Shown here: positions 37,086 to 45,800 of the stretch, piece by piece | How positions within the stretch are numbered: position 1 is the stretch's first letter | Layout: the number at the start of each line of letters is the position of its first letter | Source of the DNA: Ignavibacteria bacterium | GTDB taxonomy: Bacteria > Bacteroidota > Ignavibacteria > Tepidaquicellales > Tepidaquicellaceae | Length of the DNA stretch: 64,000 nucleotides | Direction of reading: 5' to 3' | NCBI GenBank assembly: GCA_019187405.1 | Contig: JABAQZ010000011.1 | Coordinates: 1-64,000 of the forward strand | Translations under genes and position numbers: made by a program | The notes under the pieces: model-generated | Seen by the model: only the letters and a program-made list of their open reading frames with translations | What the model was told of the DNA's origin: nothing | Database searches by the model: none

Positions 37086-38564
37086 ATGCAGAATGTGTCT
37101 CATGTAAAAGAGCTTTTTGCTCACACTATCGTTTACGGTCTGGGGATAATTCTTAATAAATCCCTGAATTTTATTTTACTCCCGGTATATACCAAATACT
37201 TCACGCCTGAAGAGGTGGGATTGTTTACGCTTGTTTATTCGCTGATGCTGTTTACCGGAATTATTTATACTTTCGGACTTGAAACATCATTCATAAGATT
37301 TTTTATTGACTCTGAAAATGAATCAGAGAAGAATGAATATTATTCATCATCAATTGCATCGTTATTTATCACATCAATAATTTTTTCTATATTTATATAC
37401 ATTTATTCAGAAAGTATTTCCGGATTTTTTCATTTTGATAATCCCGCCGGGAGTACAATAATGATTAAGCTCGCCTCCATTTACATGATAATTGATACAG
37501 TATGCAGGTTTCCTTTGTTGCTATTCAGAGCTAAGTTAGATACGCGCAATTTTTCTCTGCTTAATCTTATTACTTTTATTTCAAATCTGGCAAGCAACAT
37601 TGTGCTGATCGTTATTCTTAAGCAAGGCGTTGAATCCATTTTTTACTGCATGATATTTTCGTCGGCGATAACGCTTTTAGCCGGATTGTTAATGACAAGA
37701 AGATATTTAACTTTACGAATTTCCGTAATTAAAATTAAAACTCTTTTTAATTACGGTTACAAATTTATTTTCACGGGAATTTTTCTGATATTAATTGAAA
37801 TGTCGGATAGATTTTTTCTGAAATATTTTTTCAGCGAAGGCATTGTAGGCATATACTCGGCTAATTACAGATTGGCTTCCGTAATGGGGCTTGCAATATC
37901 TGCATTCAGATTTTCATGGACGCCATATTTTTTTAATCTTAAAAATAATCCGGAAAATAAGAAAATCATTTCTTCGGTTTTTACTTATTTTATGTTTGCC
38001 GGATTAATGCTTTTTCTTTTGATTTCACTTACGGCGGATCAGCTTGTGAGAATTGATATTTTAGGATTCAGTCTGCTTGACGGAAAATTCAGAAGCGGTA
38101 CCGGCATTCTTCCGTTAGTTTTGCTTTCTTATTTATTTTCGGGTATTTATTCCGTATTTAATGCAGCTCCGTTTCTAAATGACAAGACTTCACAAATACT
38201 AATTATGGCTTTATCTGGATTTATCATAAACACTCTATTCAATTTATTGTTAATACCTGATCATGGTATTTACGGAGCTGCTGCGGCAACGCTCATTACT
38301 TATGCAGTAATGACTTTGATTGTGTTTTATTATTCTCAGAAGATTTATAAAATTGAATATCAGTGGATAAAAATTGCCGTTATGTCATTGATTGCATTAC
38401 TAATATTCATTACCGGATATTTCATAATAGACAGAATAATGCTGCCGGATATGTTTAAAATTTTAATAAACATATTGCTTGTGATTTTATCCTTTTCGAT
38501 AATGAATTTATTTAAAATAATTGATCTTAAAAAAGTATCAATTCTTTGGAGAAAAACTCATTAG
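37086..38564 (+). CDS. Polysaccharide flippase (Wzx-like, MOP superfamily)
   Basis: This inner-membrane protein of 492 residues has about twelve to fourteen transmembrane segments and the family opening (FAHTIVYGLGIILNKSLNFI, LLPVYTKYFTPEEVG). It should move lipid-linked glycan units from the cytoplasmic to the periplasmic face. It is the last gene of the plus-strand block and converges with the minus-strand block 29 bp away. The same locus also encodes an ABC-type exporter, so two export routes coexist. Confidence 0.88.
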   Translation: MQNVSHVKELFAHTIVYGLGIILNKSLNFILLPVYTKYFTPEEVGLFTLVYSLMLFTGIIYTFGLETSFIRFFIDSENESEKNEYYSSSIASLFITSIIFSIFIYIYSESISGFFHFDNPAGSTIMIKLASIYMIIDTVCRFPLLLFRAKLDTRNFSLLNLITFISNLASNIVLIVILKQGVESIFYCMIFSSAITLLAGLLMTRRYLTLRISVIKIKTLFNYGYKFIFTGIFLILIEMSDRFFLKYFFSEGIVGIYSANYRLASVMGLAISAFRFSWTPYFFNLKNNPENKKIISSVFTYFMFAGLMLFLLISLTADQLVRIDILGFSLLDGKFRSGTGILPLVLLSYLFSGIYSVFNAAPFLNDKTSQILIMALSGFIINTLFNLLLIPDHGIYGAAAATLITYAVMTLIVFYYSQKIYKIEYQWIKIAVMSLIALLIFITGYFIIDRIMLPDMFKILINILLVILSFSIMNLFKIIDLKKVSILWRKTH

Positions 38565-38593
38565 AAGATAAAGGAAAATCTGACTATGAATGC

Positions 38594-39664
38594 TTAAAGA
38601 CAGGCGGAAATAATACCGGAAATTTTTTTAATGACGTCTTCCTGAATCATGTTATAAACCGGAAGGCATAACACCCGTCTGGATTTATTTTCTGAAACAG
38701 GGCAGCTGTTACCTTTAATGTAAGGAAGTTCGTTCAGTGATGGAAAAAAATATCTTCTTGGACAAATATGATTTTTTTCAAGAGTATGTTTTGCTTTAAG
38801 CATGGCATTTTCATTTTCAAACAGCACGGGAAAATAAGAATAATTATACTCAACTTCGTCAGGAATATCAGGAAAAACCAACGGACATTCTTTGAGCAAT
38901 TCTCTGTAATGCATATTGACTGATTTCCTTTCATTTATAAAATCATTAACATGCTTTAAGTTGCACAATCCCATAGCCGCATTCAGCTCTGAAGTTCTTC
39001 CGTTAATGCCAATTGAAAGGTAATCGTCATCGAGATGACCGAATGCTCTAAACAAATAAACTTTATCGGAAAGATTTTTATCAGCGGTGATAACTGCACC
39101 TCCTTCGATTGTATGAAAAAGTTTGGTAGCATGGAAGCTAACGGTGGAAATGTCTCCATGATTAAATATAGATTCACCATTTAATTTAACGCCGAAGCAG
39201 TGTGCGCCGTCATAAATCACCTTCAGATTATGTTTATCGGCGATTGATTTTATTTTGTCAACATCACAAGGTAAGCCGTAAACATGTGTTGCAAGTATTG
39301 CAGAAGTATTTTCCGTGATAAGATTTTCAATGTTATCAGGGTCAAGATTAAATGAATTACTTTCGATATCGCAGAAAACCGGATTGCAGTTTTCCCAGAT
39401 TATCGATGTAGTAGTAGCAACATAAGAATAAGGAGTTGTAATTATCTCGCCTTCAAGCTCCAATGCTTTAATGGCGAACTGTATTGCAATAGTTCCATTA
39501 GATACAAGATGCAAGTTGTTTACACCCAGAAAATCAATCAGCCTGTTTTCGAGTTCACTTACAAAAGGACCTTGATTAGTAACCCATCCTGAATTCCAGA
39601 TTTTATCGAGATACTCTTTGAATTCATCTATAGGAGGGAGGTATGTGCGAGTTACATTTATCAA
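38594..39664 (-). CDS. DegT/DnrJ/EryC1/StrS-family PLP aminotransferase
   Basis: This fold-type I, PLP-dependent enzyme of 356 residues should transaminate a keto-sugar nucleotide. Key points are DGAH (152-155), the PLP aspartate region, and the Schiff-base lysine K181 within SFHATKLFHTIEGGA. It is likely to be a sugar aminotransferase (for example dTDP- or UDP-keto sugar); substrate identity cannot be set. It is the most downstream gene of the minus-strand glycan operon and shares only the general DegT fold with the second aminotransferase at 60223. Confidence 0.9.
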   Translation of the reverse strand: MINVTRTYLPPIDEFKEYLDKIWNSGWVTNQGPFVSELENRLIDFLGVNNLHLVSNGTIAIQFAIKALELEGEIITTPYSYVATTTSIIWENCNPVFCDIESNSFNLDPDNIENLITENTSAILATHVYGLPCDVDKIKSIADKHNLKVIYDGAHCFGVKLNGESIFNHGDISTVSFHATKLFHTIEGGAVITADKNLSDKVYLFRAFGHLDDDYLSIGINGRTSELNAAMGLCNLKHVNDFINERKSVNMHYRELLKECPLVFPDIPDEVEYNYSYFPVLFENENAMLKAKHTLEKNHICPRRYFFPSLNELPYIKGNSCPVSENKSRRVLCLPVYNMIQEDVIKKISGIISACL

Positions 39665-39676
39665 CAGGAAGATTAT

Positions 39677-40666
39677 TTATGATTTATTTTTATAAAATTT
39701 TCTTTGATAAAAATCATAAACAATTCTTGGAGGATAATCGAATATACTATCGAAATGTCTTCTGAGAAATTTTAAGCGTCTTATAAAGGGAATTCTGAAA
39801 ATAAATTTCCGGAAGAAATTAATTTTCCAGATTGCATATTTCTCATCTCTTGGAAGTAAACCGAGATCTGTAACATCTTCAACTTCAAAAAGATAAGAAT
39901 CGATTTTTTCGAGCGAGAGCTGATCTTTTGTCCTGAATCGGAATCCAGCAAACACTGTATCACAGCAGTATAACTTTGCAAACCGGAAAAATCTCAACCA
40001 AAGTTCATAATCTCCAGCAAGCTTCAGGCTTGTATTAATTTTGCTGCCTGCTTTATTCCATAATGATCTTTTCCAGAAAACAGATTCTTGCTGAATCCAT
40101 TTGTAATCACCGGTATAATAATCAAACTTAGACCATTTTCTCATATCTTTAACGTCAACAATTGTTCCCTCGTCATTATAAAACGAAGCTCTGCCGAGTA
40201 TCCATTCGACATCTTCATTTGAAGAAAAGATTGTTGCCGCGGCAAAAAAAGCATTCGGATGATACTTGTCGTCAGAATTAATATATGCCATTATATCTCC
40301 TGTAGAAACTTTAAAACCTTTCTGAATGGCATCATACATTCCATTATCCGGTTCGCTCACCCAGTAGGATATCCATTTTTCATATTTTCTGATTATGTCG
40401 ACAGTTCCGTCTTTACTTCCGCCGTCTATAATAATGTACTCAAGATTAGGGTAATCTTGTCCAATAACCGAAAGAATTGTATCTTCAATATAATCTTCCA
40501 TATTAAACGAGACGGTTACAATGGAAATCTTAGGCCATGGTTTTTTATCAGGGGTAAGAGCGGGAATTTTTTTAGGAGTAATTCTTTCATTCATTTTCAA
40601 GCCGTTTTTACTCACGGTTTCAATGTTTGATTTAATGTCAAATTTCTGTTCCGTATTTTTCATCAT
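39677..40666 (-). CDS. Family 2 glycosyltransferase
   Basis: This 329-residue GT-A enzyme has an N-terminal extension of about 45 residues before the catalytic core. The core shows KISIVTVSFNMEDYIEDTIL, IIIDGGSKDGT and the metal-binding DxD-like YINSDDKYHP. Later comes a W-rich acceptor region (WIQQESVFWKRSLW). It probably builds a lipid-linked glycan on the cytosolic face. It is separated by 12 bases from the aminotransferase and nine from the ABC ATPase, so it is part of the same operon. Confidence 0.9.
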   Translation of the reverse strand: MMKNTEQKFDIKSNIETVSKNGLKMNERITPKKIPALTPDKKPWPKISIVTVSFNMEDYIEDTILSVIGQDYPNLEYIIIDGGSKDGTVDIIRKYEKWISYWVSEPDNGMYDAIQKGFKVSTGDIMAYINSDDKYHPNAFFAAATIFSSNEDVEWILGRASFYNDEGTIVDVKDMRKWSKFDYYTGDYKWIQQESVFWKRSLWNKAGSKINTSLKLAGDYELWLRFFRFAKLYCCDTVFAGFRFRTKDQLSLEKIDSYLFEVEDVTDLGLLPRDEKYAIWKINFFRKFIFRIPFIRRLKFLRRHFDSIFDYPPRIVYDFYQRKFYKNKS

Positions 40667-40675
40667 TTCAAATCT

Positions 40676-41968
40676 TTATACTTCTATTTCTTCTTCACAA
40701 TGAATTTCCCAATCAAGATGCGGCTTAAGCAGACCGTCTATTTTACCGGATTTTCCGTGATCATACATAAGATCACTTGTAATTTCAAAAGTAAGAAGAT
40801 CTCTGTGTTCATAAAGCACTTTTGTTCCTCCCGTAATAACAAAAAATCTTGTAATAGAAAACTTTCCGTTATTCAGCAGATTTGCGGGAATTCTGCAAAC
40901 TGATTTGATATAACCTTGCTTCACGTTGTATTTATAATTTGTAAGCGCCGTGCTTCCTATAAAAACAAGATTTTCATATTCATCCATTAGATGAAATGTA
41001 ATGTCAATATTTAAATCTTCCGATAAAAGATTATACAGTACAAATTCAAACTCAAACGCATCGCCGGCTCTTATCACAGGAAGATTTGAAATTGGGCGTA
41101 CTTCGGCTTTTAGGAGTTTTATAGAATCAGAACCTGGAGCTTTATCCATCGACCATGTTTGTGATGTAAGATCTTTAGTTACGTTTCCAAGATATTGGGA
41201 TATAATTTCATTTGTCGGACCGTAATTTGAAATTCGTCCGTGATCAAGAAGAATCGTATTTTTACATAAAGATTGAACAGGAAGCATGTTATGCGTAACG
41301 AGTATGATTGCCGTACCGCTGTTTGCGACTTCAATCATTTTTGACAGACTTTTTTTTCTGAATTCGGCATCACCAATTGACAATACTTCATCAATAATCA
41401 TGAGCTCGGTATTAATATTGGCAGCTACAGCGAAAGCAAGTCTGATGCGCATTCCCGAAGAATACTTTTTTATTTGAGTGTCAATAAACTTTTCAACTCC
41501 GGAAAAATTTACTATCTCGTCAAACTTTTTATCTATCTCCTTTTTGCTCATGCCGAGAATCGTTCCGTTGAGATATATGTTTTCTCTTCCGGTTAATTCG
41601 CTGTTGAATCCCGTGCCTACTTCAAGCAGACTTGAAGATCGTCCAAAAACTTCGGCATACCCGGAGGTAGGATTTGTAATTCTTGAAATAATTTTCAGCA
41701 AGGTGCTTTTGCCGGCGCCGTTGTCTCCAATTATACCGAGAGTTTCTCCTTGCTTTAATTCGAACGATATATTTTTCAATGCCCAGAATAAATCTTCGGA
41801 GTCGCCTATGTGTTTATAGGTGTTGAGTCTTTTTAAGTTGTTATAATTTTTTTTGGGAGATCTAAACCATGAAAGAATTTCGGCTCCGAGCGTTTCTCTG
41901 CGTGATTCCTGCAAACCTATCAGGAATGCTTTGCTAACATCGACTACTCTAACAGCTAATTCAGCCAT
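40676..41968 (-). CDS. wzt: ABC O-polysaccharide exporter, ATP-binding subunit (Wzt-like)
   Basis: This ATPase of 430 residues has Walker A GDNGAGKST (81-89), signature YSSGM (169-173) and Walker B LMIIDE (189-194). A C-terminal domain of about 170 residues (~260-430) matches the Wzt C-terminal region that in related systems binds the terminal sugar cap of the O-polysaccharide. It should pair with the permease at 41998 to export a complete polyprenyl-linked polysaccharide. The gene overlaps nothing and lies 29 bp from the permease gene. Confidence 0.92.
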   Translation of the reverse strand: MAELAVRVVDVSKAFLIGLQESRRETLGAEILSWFRSPKKNYNNLKRLNTYKHIGDSEDLFWALKNISFELKQGETLGIIGDNGAGKSTLLKIISRITNPTSGYAEVFGRSSSLLEVGTGFNSELTGRENIYLNGTILGMSKKEIDKKFDEIVNFSGVEKFIDTQIKKYSSGMRIRLAFAVAANINTELMIIDEVLSIGDAEFRKKSLSKMIEVANSGTAIILVTHNMLPVQSLCKNTILLDHGRISNYGPTNEIISQYLGNVTKDLTSQTWSMDKAPGSDSIKLLKAEVRPISNLPVIRAGDAFEFEFVLYNLLSEDLNIDITFHLMDEYENLVFIGSTALTNYKYNVKQGYIKSVCRIPANLLNNGKFSITRFFVITGGTKVLYEHRDLLTFEITSDLMYDHGKSGKIDGLLKPHLDWEIHCEEEIEV

Positions 41969-41997
41969 TTGACATAATAAAAAGTTGTAAATAAATT

Positions 41998-42843
41998 TTA
42001 TGCAACATCCGCAAAAATTCTTTCTGTTCTTTTAAAATAAAATGCACCTGTGAAAAACAATATTACGGCGCTCAAAAATCCGATGGATATTAAATCCCAT
42101 GGCATTGGATTAATTCCCAGTAACGAAGATCTGAAACCTTCTATCACTCCGGCCATTGGATACAATCCGTATAGAAGATACACAGTGTAACCTGCTTTTT
42201 CAGCAATCAATGATGCAGGGAAAACAACTGGCGCAGCATACATTAAAAGTGTCGTTACATATCCCATGGCAAACTTTACGTCTCTGTATTGAATGGCAAG
42301 AGATGAAAGCCACATTCCAATTCCCATTGATGTAAGTATCATCAGCAGTATGAGCATTGGCAGAAAAATCAGATTCCATGAAGGATATATGCCGTAAAAT
42401 ATCATCATGCCGATAAGTATTAAAAATGCAATTGAAAAATCTGCAATCTTTGATAATACGGGAGTAAGCGGAATCAATATTCTCGGAAAGTAAATTTTTG
42501 TAAAAATATTTGTCGATGATACAAGACTTAAACTTGCTCCGGATAAAGACTGGGAGAAATAGTTAAACGGAAGTATTCCGGAAAAAGAAAATATTGGATA
42601 AGGGATTCCGTCGCTTGGCACATTTGCAAGCTTGCCGAATATAATTGAAAACACTACCATCTGAAAAAGAGGATTAAGTATTGCCCATAAAATACCGAGA
42701 ATAGTCTGTTTGTATAAAACGGTGATATCTCTTAACACAAAAAAATAAAGGAGATCTTTGTAATATATCAATTCCTTTAAATCAAGAAATCCTCTGGATC
42801 TTTTTGATTCAATAACAAATTTAGGTATGACGTTTTCTTTCAT
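41998..42843 (-). CDS. wzm: ABC-2 type polysaccharide export permease (Wzm-like)
   Basis: This integral membrane protein of 281 residues has six hydrophobic segments and the ABC-2 family features (ILGILWAILNPLFQMVVFSI near the start, QYRDVKFAMGYVTTLLMYAA mid-protein). It is the membrane half of a Wzm/Wzt exporter and is encoded next to its ATPase. The C25 peptidase gene precedes it in transcription order with a five-base gap, so exporter and peptidase are probably co-transcribed. Confidence 0.92.
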   Translation of the reverse strand: MKENVIPKFVIESKRSRGFLDLKELIYYKDLLYFFVLRDITVLYKQTILGILWAILNPLFQMVVFSIIFGKLANVPSDGIPYPIFSFSGILPFNYFSQSLSGASLSLVSSTNIFTKIYFPRILIPLTPVLSKIADFSIAFLILIGMMIFYGIYPSWNLIFLPMLILLMILTSMGIGMWLSSLAIQYRDVKFAMGYVTTLLMYAAPVVFPASLIAEKAGYTVYLLYGLYPMAGVIEGFRSSLLGINPMPWDLISIGFLSAVILFFTGAFYFKRTERIFADVA

Positions 42844-42848
42844 TAAAG

Positions 42849-45800
42849 TTATTTTAATACTACAAGTTTCTGAATACTCGTTTCAATCTGCGAGTCGCCC
42901 TGAATAATAAATTTATAGAGATAGGTTCCGTTTGCAATGTAATCTCCGTCTGCATCCTTGCCGTCCCAATTGATCTGATTATAACCGATGACAGCAGGAT
43001 AATTGATTTCTTTTATCAATCTGCCGGCAACCGTATAAATTTTAACTTTACAGGAAGAAGGATTAATTTCACCGGACAAATTAAACATGAAACTAGTTTC
43101 TGTTTTCATCGGATTCGGATAATTTGCAATATCATTTATTCTTAAATCACTATCTACTATGACAAGATTTGTAATCGAGTCGGCAAAATTTCCCGATATG
43201 TCGGTTGCAACAAAACGGAACTGATGCTCGCCCGATTCTAAAACCGGTCGGAAGTTTACAGTCGCCTGCAAAAATCTGTCATCCGGGAAGTTAATGTCAA
43301 TAATGGGATTTTTAACTCCATTAATATAATATGGAACATAAACAAACCGGAAGCTCTGATAATCATAAGTATAAATTTTTATATTCGATGTGTCATTTAT
43401 AACCATTCTGCTGTCATCAAAAAATTCAAGCTTGACATTTGGCTTTGACTGAATGAAATCTCCGTTGTTTATTTTTATACCGTCATAAGTAACATCCATA
43501 ACCGGAGTTACAGTATCTCCCTGCACAACGAATTTTGATATGGCGGTATTATTATAAGTGAATAACTCATTCTTTCCTTCGCCTTGATAAATTTCAAAAT
43601 ACAAATCAATAGTATCGCTTTCAATTTTCGGATCTCTTAAACCCGTTGTTGAAAAAGTTATTTCGGCAATTCTCATGCTATCAATTTGAAACAATGATTT
43701 TATTGTATCACTCTTCAAAATTTGAAACTTACCTTGCCTTCTAATGTACCAGTTATAATAATATTGAGGAATATCAAGATAACCGACATTGTAATAATTT
43801 ATTTTAAAATGTACGCTGTCGCCTTCCTGAACTGCTGAATCTGTTCCGATAAAGGAGTTGTTGTCCGGAATGATTTCAGCCGGCGGTACGTAATTCATTT
43901 TGAATGATTTGTATATGGGCGATTGAAGACCGCTTACAGTATCGATTGAAAGTTTAGCCGTAAGTTTGATATTCGGATAAACTGACGTATTCAGGGTATC
44001 CAGATTGACTCCAGTATTGGACGTGAGATTACTATATAATAGTATTCCGGTATTTTCAATATTAATTCCGTAAACATCATAATTAATAAAGCTTTGAGGA
44101 TTTAAAATCTGATCCCATGAAAAATTTTTCCATGAATCGGCTGGTCCAAATATCTGCGTAATCTCTCCGGAAGTTTTGAGAAAGACAGGATTGATTTCAC
44201 AATCTGACGGCACTTGTCCGAATTCAGGAGTCCATCTGTGAAATACTTCGCACACCTCCGATGTATCTGCGCCTAAGAAACCAAAAAAACTCCAGGTATC
44301 AAAGAAATCAAAATCAACTGAATCTACATACCTGCTTCCAAATTCCGCCAGTCTTGCCATGGCATCAGGTCTTAAGCTGTCAGCACCTGCGACATACGAA
44401 GCAATGTATGCCATTATATAATGAGAGCTGTCGAATGTATTTAAAAAAGAAAGCACGGAATCGGAAGATACCGCCGAATTCATCCGGAAATTTTTAATAT
44501 CTTCCGCTTTACCTGTTAACTTTTTGACTTTGGCAATATTCAATCCTGTATTTGCTCCGTCATCACTGTAATAGTTGATGGAGTTAATCGTGAAAAATGA
44601 CGCTTCGTTTGCATTACTTCCGTAAGACCTTATGTATAAATTGCCTGTGAATTTTTCAAGTTCAAAACCATCAGAGGTATATTGTATGTTTGTCAGATAT
44701 GCTTCCTGAAACTGTCCCGGTCTGGCAGTATAAATTGTATAAGCAGAATCAGATCGAGTATCGTTATCGGAAACTGAAGGGTTGTAAATTAATTTCTGAA
44801 TGTCAGACCAGCCCGAACTGTCAGAGTTAATCAATGCATTTGTCCGTAAATAATATACTGAGTTTAAATCAGATACCGGCAGGTTAACATTGAAATCCGA
44901 TTTTACTCCCGAAATATTATTGTTGATGAATGTCTGCAAAACAGGGGAATTGAAATATTTGTTTGTATCTACCTGCAATATTACTTTTACTTCGTTATTC
45001 TCCGTTTCAATGTTTGGATTCAATCCGGAAAACCTAAACGACAAATCTTTTAGTAAAGCATTGTTTAAAGGTTTAATCTGAACGTAAGAAAGATTTCTAA
45101 GAGTTATATCAAATGTTACAGAATCATTATTAGTAAACTTCTGCGTATATGAATGATATGGATCCAATACAACCGACATTCTGTAATTTCCGATTGAATC
45201 AACACTGAAATAATGCTCAAGTGTATCGAGATAACGGAATGCGGATATCAAAGTATCCTTCCTGTTATAAAATTGTCCGCCCTTTGTCAGGTTGTATCGT
45301 ATCCTTAAAGTGTCGGCATAAAGTCCTAGATTCTTTGGATAAATTGTCAGCTTAATATTTTCTCCGACAGCAGGAAATGGGTTTGACAGCACATAATCAT
45401 TTTGATTAATATCAAATTCCGGATTGTCGGGAATAAGTAATTTCGTTGCAGGGTCGCCGAGCAAGTTGTAACAGTTAATCGTATTCCTCGTGGAGAAACT
45501 ATTAGAATCTCTTGCCAGTCCAAGAGAAGAGAATTGAAGAAGTTCTCCTGTATATCTAGAGCTGTCTTTTGCAAAGTGTTTAAGCAAACTGTCGTTAAAC
45601 TGATCCCCGATTCCGAAAAAACTCCAGCCGGTAGTTCCAACAAAAGATATGGCACATTTATTTGGAAGGAGAATGAAATTTTCCCCAAAGCTTCTGAAAT
45701 AAGGCTCTGCATTACGCCCTGTAAAGCAAGTAAAACTTAACACCATAGGAAGTCTGTTCTGATTATTAAGCGTATTTGGATCTTCTAAACCGATTTCCCA

